The notes below the pieces were generated by a model. That model saw only the letters and a program-made list of their open reading frames with translations, had not been told where the DNA came from and did no database searches. A DNA stretch of 32,056 bases. Origin: a virus. Position numbers and translations under genes: made by a program. Where the stretch lies: IMG/VR virus record IMGVR_UViG_3300017756_000057, positions 1 to 32,056 of that record. One strand, written 5' to 3'. Within the stretch, counting starts at the first letter, position 1, and each line of letters opens with the position of its first letter. Shown one piece after another: positions 9,020 to 16,810 of the stretch.

Positions 9020-11375
9020 ACCATGTTGCAGCGATGAAAGAAACAGGGAACGGTGTGTTTGATGTGATGGTGACATCGGCATCAGTACCCTTCCCATAGA
9101 CAGGGATGTTGTTATCAATGATTTCAGGCAATGGTGCAGAGCTTGCCTTATAGGAGTTTGCAATCGTTTGTGGAAAGCTGTAACTCTTTGCGGAGCGTCC
9201 TACAAGCGAGACACTTGCATCGAAAGGACCTGAGTCAGAGCTTTGAATAACGAGTCTGGTAACTCTAGGGATATTGACCACATCAGCTTGGACACTGCCA
9301 GAGGCTTGAGCACTCTTACGGAAGAATTTAGGAAGGCCAATAGTTGTGGTGTATTGGTAGCCAAGAGTGATTTTGCTTGCCCCAGTTCTATTGCCCAAGA
9401 TTTCTACATAGTCATCAACACCATTGTTTCCGTGGGTAGGGTTGATGTATAGAGTGCCTTTAATATCGCTGGTGTCGTCAACAACAACCACTGGAGTTAG
9501 CGTTGAATCGTAGGTGTTGGTTGGAAAGAAGACTCTAGTTTTATCGTTAGCTGAGTCATAAGCAACAGTGAGATTACTTGTAAACAAATCCAACCGATAC
9601 TCATAGTCAATACCATTAGTATTAACAGCCGTACCTTCGACATCAGAAATAACAGTACAAGTGGACAGACATACTGCGTTCTGTTGGGAGGTCACAAAGA
9701 AGTATTTATCGTGATTGGTGGCCTGGAGGAGACACTCGCCAGGAAGCAACCATCGCAGCCAAGCAGCCATCACACGCTCAGTGCCGCTATTGAAGTATTT
9801 AAAGACGTACAACTCATCCGGGTCATCGTTTCCGAGGAACGTGACCATAGATGCAGAGGTATTAGCAACAATAGAACGGAGATCTCCCGGCACATAGTTA
9901 GGAGCTGTTCGAGACAAATCAGCTCTGGTAGGCCGATTGTCCACAGAGGTAACAACCATCTCTGTCACCTGGGAGTATTTCTGGTTTTCATCAACATAAA
10001 TAATTGATGTACCAGTTTCTACAGGTGAGATGTTGGTGTTATTGGGGAGTGTGCTGAATGCTTTGATTTGGGCGGTTTTAGGTCCGAAGGAATCAAGATC
10101 AGACGTGAGCATGAACTGGGCATGTTCAGAAAAGATCAAAAGACCTAGCTGGTCGCCAATCGCATACCGCATCGAAACAGGCCTCAGGGACCCAGAAGCC
10201 AGGTCAACAACGTCTTCGTCGGATGTAGTCAAGGCAGACACCCGGAACATATTGAAGAAGTTTCCTGGTTGAGAGCAGATCACGTTGGTTCCTGCCAGCA
10301 ACACAAGACGGTTGCGGAAGAAACTCATCCCTGTGATTGTTTGTTGGACAAACGTAGGCATAGGGTTGGTCTCGTCATCTCCCACCCGTCGCTCAACCCA
10401 GTAGAGATCCTCGTCAGCCTTATCGGCTTCATTTAGGGATCGGAAAGTAAAAGTACCGTTTGACTCACGAATGATTGCGTGAGGCATTGTGTCGGGGTCA
10501 ATGTTGGTGACAATGCCCGGAGCAACGGTTTCCTCCCAAGCACCCACACCTGAGGTTGCTGTACCGTCAACGACAAACTTGACGAAGTAATCGTCAGCTT
10601 GACTTCTGTCTAGGTTCTGTACTTTAAGAACCATATCCTGAACACAAGATCCAGGAAGGTCAGCAACGTCCCTCACACTGCCTTTGAAGGCTTGCAAGGA
10701 AGTAGCCGACAAACCCCCACGAGCCTCAATGGTGAAGTCAGTGCTCTTGGTGATATGAATAACGTTGGCGATCTTAGTAACTGTGTAAGTATTAGGAATC
10801 TGAGATGCCAGGTTATCAATAATCAGACGAACACTAATAGTTCCAGTAGCTGGGGTTGTATAGGCATAGTTGGTGCCATCAAGAGTGAGAGTATACTCAG
10901 TCCCGTAACTAACAACCTGTAGAACAATCAGTGCTTCTGGATCACGGGTTGCGCTAGTAGTCGAAAGAGTGGTTACAGTTTTAGTCCTATTAAGGACAAA
11001 GTTGTAGTCATTGATCTGCAGCATCTCGAAGTCTGATTCTGCTACGCCAGCGACGTAAGCAGTTGCTGCAGCGGTTTGGGGATTGACAGTAGCCTGAACA
11101 CCATTCGTGGCATTCCAAACCCGCAGCTGACCCGCTGGGCTGAATTGCCCAATGTATTGCTCAGTCGAATCTCTAAATATAGAGAACCACCGACCATCTG
11201 CTGTGGCGTTAGGGAGCTGTGAGACAAGCTTCAAGCCCGGTCTACGGAGCAGCCCATAGGTAGGGTCGGGATGACAGTTATCGGCCTGTGTGAGCTGTCC
11301 TGGGAGCTTTAGAGAGTCAGGCTGCTGCGAGAAGCCCCCTAGGAAATTAGGGATTCTTTGTGATACAGAAGCCAT
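8982..11375 (-). CDS. Tail tubular protein B (nozzle), gp12-like
   Basis: At 797 residues the protein is almost the same length as T7 gp12 (794) and lies directly after the gp11-like gene with overlapping stop and start codons at 11375. The N terminus (MASVSQRIPNFLGGFSQQPD) is the characteristic opening of this family, with the G-G-x-S-x-Q-P-D motif. The remainder is rich in beta-strand-type sequence with many Thr, Val and Asn residues, as expected for the six-fold nozzle that closes the short tail and to which the fibres attach. The gp13-like gene begins inside its last 38 bases. I see no truncation. Confidence 0.93.
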   Translation of the reverse strand: MASVSQRIPNFLGGFSQQPDSLKLPGQLTQADNCHPDPTYGLLRRPGLKLVSQLPNATADGRWFSIFRDSTEQYIGQFSPAGQLRVWNATNGVQATVNPQTAAATAYVAGVAESDFEMLQINDYNFVLNRTKTVTTLSTTSATRDPEALIVLQVVSYGTEYTLTLDGTNYAYTTPATGTISVRLIIDNLASQIPNTYTVTKIANVIHITKSTDFTIEARGGLSATSLQAFKGSVRDVADLPGSCVQDMVLKVQNLDRSQADDYFVKFVVDGTATSGVGAWEETVAPGIVTNIDPDTMPHAIIRESNGTFTFRSLNEADKADEDLYWVERRVGDDETNPMPTFVQQTITGMSFFRNRLVLLAGTNVICSQPGNFFNMFRVSALTTSDEDVVDLASGSLRPVSMRYAIGDQLGLLIFSEHAQFMLTSDLDSFGPKTAQIKAFSTLPNNTNISPVETGTSIIYVDENQKYSQVTEMVVTSVDNRPTRADLSRTAPNYVPGDLRSIVANTSASMVTFLGNDDPDELYVFKYFNSGTERVMAAWLRWLLPGECLLQATNHDKYFFVTSQQNAVCLSTCTVISDVEGTAVNTNGIDYEYRLDLFTSNLTVAYDSANDKTRVFFPTNTYDSTLTPVVVVDDTSDIKGTLYINPTHGNNGVDDYVEILGNRTGASKITLGYQYTTTIGLPKFFRKSAQASGSVQADVVNIPRVTRLVIQSSDSGPFDASVSLVGRSAKSYSFPQTIANSYKASSAPLPEIIDNNIPVYGKGTDADVTITSNTPFPVSFIAATWYGTYTTKGIRQI

Positions 11376-11980
11376 TAGCGCATAAGGGTACGGAACGGTT
11401 GATAGCCGGTGTAGCTATTGAGGCCATCTGGCTGGCCAAAGATGTTGGGTTTAGCGGTCTGCGTGTCGTACTCGATGCAGATGGCTCGTGTAGTTGACTC
11501 GTCAGTAGAAATAAGTTGAACCAATTCCTCAGAGGTAACTAGGCGGCTTGCATAAATACGCGAAGCCCTAGCAGTGATGTACTCCCTGTAAGGCTGAGGA
11601 CAGGCATCAAAATCAAAGTTCCAGACAACGTCGCAGTAAAGAGTTTCATCAAACTCAAAACTATGCTTTTCTTTGTTGTAGAACTTTCCTTGGCGTTCGA
11701 CGACAAGCATCTTGTCACTGCCGTGCTTAGAGAAGGACAGCGTGAAGCTGATGAGGTTGTCAGGAACAGGGATTCTATTGTCGTTTTCCCTAGGAAAAGG
11801 GTATTCGAGTTCGGTATTGAAGTTCCACCCCTCAGCAAGGACATTCCGCGTCGTCTCTTCCAAGATGGCTTTGGCTGTAAAGACCTCAGGGTTGTCGGTG
11901 TCGAGGGTGGTAACAGCCGCTCCGCCGATGCAGGAGAGCATCTGGTTTACGGCATCTAGGACAGTAGTACGTGCGGTCAT
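11375..11980 (-). CDS. Tail tubular protein A (adaptor/gatekeeper), gp11-like
   Basis: The 201-residue product matches T7 gp11 (196 residues) in size and position. It begins with a helix containing VLDAVNQMLSCIGG, followed by ILEETTRNVLAEGWNFNTE, which is typical of the gp11 family. It ends with helices around YITARASRIYASRL. The protein forms the ring between the portal and the nozzle. It is the first gene after the terminator that follows the capsid gene, so it would be expressed by readthrough or from a promoter in the short spacer (11981 to 12022), which also holds a small hairpin. Confidence 0.93.
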   Translation of the reverse strand: MTARTTVLDAVNQMLSCIGGAAVTTLDTDNPEVFTAKAILEETTRNVLAEGWNFNTELEYPFPRENDNRIPVPDNLISFTLSFSKHGSDKMLVVERQGKFYNKEKHSFEFDETLYCDVVWNFDFDACPQPYREYITARASRIYASRLVTSEELVQLISTDESTTRAICIEYDTQTAKPNIFGQPDGLNSYTGYQPFRTLMR

Positions 11981-12005
11981 AAGTGCTATTTAGCTGAGTG
12001 TGGTC

Positions 12006-12021
12006 GTCCCGGTCTGGGGAC
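12006..12021 (-). other. Small hairpin between capsid terminator and tail tube A gene
   Basis: A perfect 5-bp stem (GTCCC with GGGAC, loop of six) follows the capsid terminator by one base on the minus strand and lies 26 bases before the gp11-like start. It could be an RNA processing site or a 5' stabilising hairpin for the tail mRNA. Only the stem is seen; the role is inference. Confidence 0.4.
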
Positions 12022-12022
12022 T

Positions 12023-12046
12023 AAAAAAGAGGGGCCGTAGCCCCCA
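12023..12046 (-). terminator. Rho-independent terminator after the major capsid gene
   Basis: On the minus strand a GGGGC stem pairs with GCCCC around a TACG loop (a stable UNCG-type tetraloop) and is followed by TCTTTTTT. It starts within 10 bases of the capsid stop codon. T7 has its main late terminator in the same place, just after gene 10. Confidence 0.85.
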
Positions 12047-12051
12047 AATAA

Positions 12052-13068
12052 TCAAACGTTGCGGAATGCACCAGCCACAGAAACGCGGACAGCGCCTGCA
12101 CCCATAGCCAGACGGCCTACAATCAGGTCGCCCTGATACATGATGGAAACGTCGGAGCCAGAGGTTTGCACAGAAGGACCGATTGCTTCCACGCAAGCCG
12201 CAGCATCGCGGTGGAAGATGAGACCACAGGAGTTCGCGAAGTCGGTGGCATCACCGTAATCGTTCTTCTCGTTGGTGGTATCGGTGTTCTCGATGGTAGT
12301 ACCAGTGCCAACGCCATACTTACCCAGGAAGGGGATGTTGTTGGACTTGTAGATCTTGATACCAGCGATCTCGTACAGACCTTCGCCGGAAGTCAGGTTG
12401 CCCTGGGTGTTTCCGAGGTCGCGGTTGAGGATATTGGTGTCTACAGAAGAGATCAAGCTGTAGTATTGACGGGGGCTAAGCACAGCCACACGGCCATCCT
12501 TAGGAGCAGACCGTTCGTCGAGAACAGCTGCAGCTTCAAAAAAGCCGTCCACGAGTGCTTGAGCGTCATACTCTTTGTTTGCACCCAGGTTGACTTCAAA
12601 GCCACCGGGTTCGCCGGTCACAGCAGCAGTAGCTTCAGCGGCTTGATCCAGCACACGGAAGATACGGCGGTCATAATGTTCGGCCAGAGATTGACCGATT
12701 TGACGGGCGATTGGACCACGAATATCGTAGTGAGCAAGAACTTCGTCCAGCTCATATACGAAGGCTTGGCTAACAAGCAGCTGGTCAACAGTGATGGTGG
12801 TTTCTGCTTGCTTAGGAGCGCCATCAGTACCAGCGCCGTTACCCAACAGGGGGGTGCCCGGCGTATGGAAAGATGCACTCATAGCCCCAGTGTGGATGAA
12901 CTGGGCCTCTTTGCCTGAGGTCAGAGTGCGGCTCTGAACAAGGGGCTTAGCGATAAGGCTGTTACGGAAAGATTCATAGACCTCACCCGTAAACAACTTC
13001 AACAGGAGGGCGCGAGAGTCGCTACCCCCATTAGACGCGCCGGGGCGCGTAAGGAGCATGTTTGCCAT
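12052..13068 (-). CDS. Major capsid protein, gp10-like
   Basis: A 338-residue protein close to T7 gp10A (345 residues), located between scaffold and tail tube A and followed immediately by a terminator. The sequence has the HK97-fold major capsid layout. A mobile Gly/Ser-rich N-terminal region is followed by an E-loop region near residues 40 to 75 with SRTLTSGKEAQF, then a long spine helix with IARQIGQSLAEHYDRRIFR. Beta-rich P and A domains end in IGPSVQTSG and a basic C terminus. There is no sign of an extra Ig-like domain or of a programmed frameshift product. The gene has its own AT-rich leader of about 70 bases, in keeping with strong late expression. Confidence 0.95.
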   Translation of the reverse strand: MANMLLTRPGASNGGSDSRALLLKLFTGEVYESFRNSLIAKPLVQSRTLTSGKEAQFIHTGAMSASFHTPGTPLLGNGAGTDGAPKQAETTITVDQLLVSQAFVYELDEVLAHYDIRGPIARQIGQSLAEHYDRRIFRVLDQAAEATAAVTGEPGGFEVNLGANKEYDAQALVDGFFEAAAVLDERSAPKDGRVAVLSPRQYYSLISSVDTNILNRDLGNTQGNLTSGEGLYEIAGIKIYKSNNIPFLGKYGVGTGTTIENTDTTNEKNDYGDATDFANSCGLIFHRDAAACVEAIGPSVQTSGSDVSIMYQGDLIVGRLAMGAGAVRVSVAGAFRNV

Positions 13069-13137
13069 TGTTAGTTAATAATTTAAAATAGACCGTTTAT
13101 TTGCTATCTATTTAAGAGATCTCTATTGTCTAAGTAT
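13069..13137 (-). promoter_or_regulatory. AT-rich leader and probable promoter region of the capsid gene
   Basis: This stretch is much more AT-rich than the flanking genes. It contains the palindrome AGAGATCTCT (13115 to 13124) and, on the minus strand, AATAGATAGCAAAT (13099 to 13112). The latter matches 11 of 14 bases of a site at a similar distance before the ribonucleotide reductase gene. A late promoter here would match the T7 layout. No factor or start site can be proved from sequence. Confidence 0.5.
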
Positions 13138-13371
13138 TCAGTTGGAAATAAATTTATTCCGATATGGGGTATCGCGTTGGCGGCCCAAGATCTCGGGCTG
13201 GTTTTTTACAAGGCCCAAAGCTTCCTTCATACGGCTAAGAGGGAATCGAACCCTCCCGAAACACCAGTAGCCGTCTTCCTTAAACCATTCCTTTCGGGGT
13301 TTGCGTTGAAAGATGGGGCCGCTCACGCGCTGACACCCCTCTAGCCATCTCTCGTGGCGAGTAACGTTCAT
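13138..13371 (-). CDS. Unknown 77-residue protein between scaffold and capsid genes
   Basis: The frame starts with ATG 18 bases after the scaffold stop and ends just before the AT-rich capsid leader. The product is basic and aromatic (five Trp/Tyr among the first 37 residues), with no hydrophobic segment. Codon choice looks like that of the neighbouring genes, which argues that it is real. I do not recognise a family. A complication is that codons 33 to 48 overlap a DNA segment able to fold like a tRNA acceptor/T-arm minihelix (13231 to 13274), so part of this interval might instead be structural. The last codons run through the palindrome AATAAATTTATT (13147 to 13158). Confidence 0.55.
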   Translation of the reverse strand: MNVTRHERWLEGCQRVSGPIFQRKPRKEWFKEDGYWCFGRVRFPLSRMKEALGLVKNQPEILGRQRDTPYRNKFISN

Positions 13372-13389
13372 GAAGTTAGTGTTTACTAC

Positions 13390-14262
13390 TTACATGAGAT
13401 CCCCAGAACGGGCGAGCTTTTGCTCGACATCCATTCGATAAGCGGGATCATCGCGGTAACGAGGATCAGAGATAGCCCTGGAAAGTTCTGCCTGGCTACG
13501 GAATCCAGGCTCAGGACGTACTGCCCTGTTCCCAGACACCTGCTTACCCTCGAAGCCGTTGGACTCGACGTATTTCGATCGAAGTCCCTGGACTGCCCAA
13601 TATACGGAATTGGGGTCTCCACTGGTGACAACTGCGTCATAGGCAGCAATCTCCTCAGGAGCTAGTGCATCGCCAGCCCAGGCGATCATCTGTTGATATG
13701 GCTCAGTACCACCAACAGACCCCATGATCCGGTCAACGTCTTCCTGGGGCATTGCACCAGGCTCGGGATCGCCTTTGGAGCTATTGACGTATTGAACCCA
13801 TTGCTCAACCAGTTCTTTGCTGTCTAGCTGAGCCAGCTTCTCAAGAGTGTCCGGGGAAAGCTCTCCGCCCTCTTCATACTCCTGGCTAGCTGCCTCCAGG
13901 GCTTGATAGGTCTCTGATTGCTCTTCGACCTCCTCTTCACCCTGATCATCACCAGACTCTTCCTCAGAAACCTCTCCAGTGGGTTCTTCAGTGGTGGTCT
14001 CTGTGGCGTCTTCCTGGGAACGTTCCCCAAGCTTTTTCTGAAGCTCCAGGTACGCCTTCTCAAGCTCCTCCGCAGATTTGTACTTACCCGCATAGCGCGA
14101 GCTTTCCTGATCAGCTTTTCGAGCATCCTCATAGGTTTGTTCCTGTGCTGCCTCTTGGGCTGCGATGAGACGCTCGCCCTCAGCTAGGGCTTTGACCTCA
14201 GCTTCCTTACGGGCAGCCTCAGCCGATTCATCAATGGGGTTAAAGGTGTTGGTGGTAGCCAT
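13390..14262 (-). CDS. Capsid scaffolding/assembly protein, gp9-like
   Basis: A 290-residue, strongly acidic protein (T7 gp9 is 307) between the portal region and the capsid gene, which is the standard place for the scaffold. The first 140 residues are dominated by Glu, Gln, Ala and Lys and are predicted to be helical, including a long run of acidic residues at about 95 to 120. The C-terminal part is mixed and contains a basic segment with FRSQAELSRAISDPRYRDD, of the type that binds the capsid shell in other scaffolds. It starts in a TAATG overlap with the small gene upstream. Scaffold proteins diverge quickly, so composition and position carry most of the weight. Confidence 0.88.
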   Translation of the reverse strand: MATTNTFNPIDESAEAARKEAEVKALAEGERLIAAQEAAQEQTYEDARKADQESSRYAGKYKSAEELEKAYLELQKKLGERSQEDATETTTEEPTGEVSEEESGDDQGEEEVEEQSETYQALEAASQEYEEGGELSPDTLEKLAQLDSKELVEQWVQYVNSSKGDPEPGAMPQEDVDRIMGSVGGTEPYQQMIAWAGDALAPEEIAAYDAVVTSGDPNSVYWAVQGLRSKYVESNGFEGKQVSGNRAVRPEPGFRSQAELSRAISDPRYRDDPAYRMDVEQKLARSGDLM

Positions 14263-14447
14263 TAGTTGTGTTTTACTCGGACAGAATTAACTCGTGCTCC
14301 CGTTACACGTTGGGAGTTGGGTTGTCCCACACGGGACGCCGCAATGGTGGGTCGAATCTTGACTTGCGGTTTGTATTTGTTATCAGGCTCCTGCGGGGCC
14401 GACTGGGCCTTCCGCTGGGGGGCCTTGCGGGGCTTCTTCTCCTCCAT
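14262..14447 (-). CDS. Unknown 61-residue basic protein overlapping the portal gene
   Basis: The frame begins 65 bases inside the 3' end of the portal gene and ends in a TAATG overlap with the scaffold start, so it exactly bridges the two genes. The product is Lys/Arg/Pro/Gln-rich, appears disordered in the first half, and has no hydrophobic segment. It could be a small virion-associated or assembly factor, but no family is recognised. The tight bridging argues for a real, translationally coupled gene. The overlapping DNA also codes for the Pro/Gly-rich portal tail. Confidence 0.6.
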   Translation of the reverse strand: MEEKKPRKAPQRKAQSAPQEPDNKYKPQVKIRPTIAASRVGQPNSQRVTGARVNSVRVKHN

Positions 14448-16056
14448 CTTCTAATGCTTCTCGGATACGTGGGTTTTTCTCAGGGTCAGCAAGCGGGGAC
14501 TTAGCCAGCGAGCCTGCCTGTTGGATAAGAGCCTGTTGCTGCTGCTGTTGCATTGCCGCCTCAGACTCAGCTTGTCTATCTTCAGGTGTCTTGACGAGAC
14601 CCAGATAGTCGATACCAGCCGCTGCAGCGAGACGTTTGATCGCCTCGTCTGGGTTGATATAGGAAGCCATTGCCTCCGGCCCAAGGGTCTGGGCGATTGT
14701 CTGCATAAACAGCATCAACGCCTCACGGTCTTGGCCGCGACCAACACCTTCCAGACCAGCGACAACTGTCGGGAATACAGCAGGTTTGCCGTTGAACTTA
14801 GGCAGCTGGGGCAACATACGCTGACGTTGCAGGACTAGCAGCTTCCGGGCGATATACGGAGCCAGAAGATCTGTCTGCAAAGATGACAGAATTCCGCCCA
14901 ACTGTTCATTGAGTTCTTGTTGGGTGGCTCTGATTTCTTCAGCTGTTGTGCGTTCACTATTGCGGGCAGTGAAGATGAGAAATGCTTCAGACAGACGTTG
15001 AGTCAGCTGTTGCACCATGTCAAAAGCTGTACGGAAGTCCGCCGCTTTATTCGATTGAATCACGCCCACATCGTCGGGTCTTCCCTGAATGATCGCACCG
15101 TTACCAGCTTGAGCGAGTTGATTAGGTTTTGTAGTTGCTGATGGCGACAAGGTAAAGACAACCTTTGCCGCTGCAGCACTACCTTCAACCAAGCTCTGCA
15201 TAAGAGCATCTAGGGACTGAAGATCACCACGAAACTCGTCAATTCTGGACCTTCCGTAATCTTCGCCATCGACAACATTGAACCTAAGGGCCAAATATGG
15301 CGATGCGTTTTTAGGTGCTGATGATTCAGAACCTTCAATGATCTCACCGTCAACTTCCTGATACCAACGCCAGGAGCCTTCTACCAGCTTGACACAGGTA
15401 TAGACAGCAACATCGTTGCCGTTGGAATCAAGTTTGAGATCAGCAGGAATGTCACCTCCACCCTGCTCACCAACGTGGTTTCCTGGCTGCATACCAGGAC
15501 GCTTGGTGCGATACTTCTCCGGCAGGAACTGGGCGTCAATAGCCTCTACGGTGATGATTTCAGTTACCTGTCCGTCTCCATCCCGATTAACTACATAGCG
15601 GTCGAGAGGATAAATCTTTAGGCCGTGCTTACCCATATAGACCAGCACATTGCCGGCCACTACAAGGTGTTTCATTGCCTGATGCAGCATGACGCGGTCA
15701 GCCTTATCGGCTATTTCCTGCATCACCACACGCTCCATTTTGGACAAGACCAGATCAATCTCTGAGCGAGCTTGTGCATCAATGTCGGGGTCCTGAGCTA
15801 GTACCCCGTCTTGTATCTGTAATTTAAAAAATTTTGCATTGACAGGGAAAAGGCTCAACATGAGCTTTGCTGCCATTGTATTTACGCCGCGAGATCCTTG
15901 TGACTGCCAAGGGACGTGCAACTTGTTTCCGCTCGCATGACCGCTAGGCGGCATGAGATAGGGAACACTAAGTTTTGCACATTCCCTAGCAGCATCTAGG
16001 AAGTTAGTTCTGTTTGCAGACAGCCGGGCGTATTTGGCTGATACTGTTTCGTGCAT
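14383..16056 (-). CDS. Portal protein (head-tail connector), gp8-like
   Basis: A 557-residue protein matching T7 gp8 (536 residues) in size and position. The N terminus has the family layout: a helix with KYARLSANRTNFLDAARECA, then LPYLMPPSGH-like turns (here SVPYLMPPSG) and QSQGSRGVNTMAAKLMLSLFP. The centre carries the DYGRSRIDEF segment and SDSERTTAEEIR-type sequence (here NSERTTAEEIRATQQELNEQ). These are strong markers of T7-type portals. The C-terminal 60 residues are Gln-rich and then Pro/Gly/Ala-rich, and probably disordered. The protein forms the dodecameric DNA gate and packaging vertex. The stop of the upstream coiled-coil gene and this start overlap at 16056. Confidence 0.95.
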   Translation of the reverse strand: MHETVSAKYARLSANRTNFLDAARECAKLSVPYLMPPSGHASGNKLHVPWQSQGSRGVNTMAAKLMLSLFPVNAKFFKLQIQDGVLAQDPDIDAQARSEIDLVLSKMERVVMQEIADKADRVMLHQAMKHLVVAGNVLVYMGKHGLKIYPLDRYVVNRDGDGQVTEIITVEAIDAQFLPEKYRTKRPGMQPGNHVGEQGGGDIPADLKLDSNGNDVAVYTCVKLVEGSWRWYQEVDGEIIEGSESSAPKNASPYLALRFNVVDGEDYGRSRIDEFRGDLQSLDALMQSLVEGSAAAAKVVFTLSPSATTKPNQLAQAGNGAIIQGRPDDVGVIQSNKAADFRTAFDMVQQLTQRLSEAFLIFTARNSERTTAEEIRATQQELNEQLGGILSSLQTDLLAPYIARKLLVLQRQRMLPQLPKFNGKPAVFPTVVAGLEGVGRGQDREALMLFMQTIAQTLGPEAMASYINPDEAIKRLAAAAGIDYLGLVKTPEDRQAESEAAMQQQQQQALIQQAGSLAKSPLADPEKNPRIREALEDGGEEAPQGPPAEGPVGPAGA

Positions 16057-16619
16057 TATTCAAGTGGGCGAATTTGTGCAATAGTCAAACCTGCAGCACG
16101 TCCGCCAGCTGCCTGACCAATGCCCAGATTCTGAGCACCTTTTGAAGTCAGTTTATTCTTAAGTTTACGTGTACCGGTGCGTCTAGCCTTTTTGGTCTTT
16201 TGACGTTCCGTGCTCTTCCGAATCGTTCCTGACTGAGTAGCAGCATCATAACTACGGCCACGATTGACAGCCTTTTCAGCTTCGACACGAGCACGCTCCT
16301 CAGCAGCACGGGCGGCAGCCATTTGTTGGGCTTGGGCTTCTTGGGCCCGTTGGAATTGTTGTTGTTGTGCAGCAGCTAATGTAGCTGCTTGTTGTTCTGA
16401 GGCACGCCTGGCCTCTTCAGCACGTCGATTGGCGTTTTCTTGTGCAATACGAAATTGCTCAGCCTGTTGTGCTGCACGGCGTTCGTTTTCAATACGTTGC
16501 TCCTCCATCTGGCGCTCAAAGTTTGCTTGCGCTTGACGTTGAGCTTCCTCTTGCCTTTTACGTTCTTTTTCAGCCCGTTTTTCAGCCTTTCGGCGTGAGC
16601 TTCCTCCACCACCACACAT
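16056..16619 (-). CDS. Coiled-coil protein of the head-gene cluster, unknown role
   Basis: This 187-residue protein begins MCGGGGSSRRKAEKRAEKE and continues with about 110 residues of uninterrupted Ala/Glu/Gln/Arg-rich helix, predicted as a long coiled coil. It ends with a very basic stretch (about residues 135 to 160) and a Gly/Ala tail. It lies directly before the portal gene. T7 has small virion-associated genes (6.7 and 7.3) in this neighbourhood, and a similar role in the tail or core is possible. The repeat-rich sequence prevents confident family assignment. Start and stop are tightly packed between neighbours (2-base gap upstream, 1-base overlap downstream). Confidence 0.75.
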   Translation of the reverse strand: MCGGGGSSRRKAEKRAEKERKRQEEAQRQAQANFERQMEEQRIENERRAAQQAEQFRIAQENANRRAEEARRASEQQAATLAAAQQQQFQRAQEAQAQQMAAARAAEERARVEAEKAVNRGRSYDAATQSGTIRKSTERQKTKKARRTGTRKLKNKLTSKGAQNLGIGQAAGGRAAGLTIAQIRPLE

Positions 16620-16621
16620 GG

Positions 16622-16810
16622 CTAATCATTGTCGAGTTTTGCTTTAAGCAGCCGAACTATGGAAAGTTGACCCGCCTTGTAAGCAAGCTCACGAGGGTCG
16701 GTCAGATAATCAGGATAGACATCTGGAAATAGTGCATCTAGTTCAGCCACAAGGCCCCGAAGAGACCCCGATGTAAGGGTCTCCAGGCCAAGATCTTTAG
16801 TATCAATCAC
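16622..16810 (-). CDS. Unknown 62-residue protein after ribonucleotide reductase
   Basis: The ATG overlaps the stop codon of the ribonucleotide reductase gene (four-base ATGA overlap), so the two are likely co-translated. The product is acidic and mostly helical, with no cysteines and no membrane segment, and contains DPRELAYKAGQLSIVRLL in its second half. No function is recognised. Its coupling to the reductase suggests nothing specific, since small genes of this sort often join the metabolic and structural blocks of podoviruses. Confidence 0.65.
   Translation of the reverse strand: MIDTKDLGLETLTSGSLRGLVAELDALFPDVYPDYLTDPRELAYKAGQLSIVRLLKAKLDND

Noticed and set aside
12166-12918. Open frame of 250 codons on the plus strand
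   Set aside because: It is antisense to the major capsid gene and has no start signal or recognisable domain.
16264-16536. Plus-strand Cys/Ala-rich frame
   Set aside because: It is the antisense of the Ala/Gln/Arg-rich coiled-coil gene; the repetitive Cys and Ala content is a mirror of its codons.
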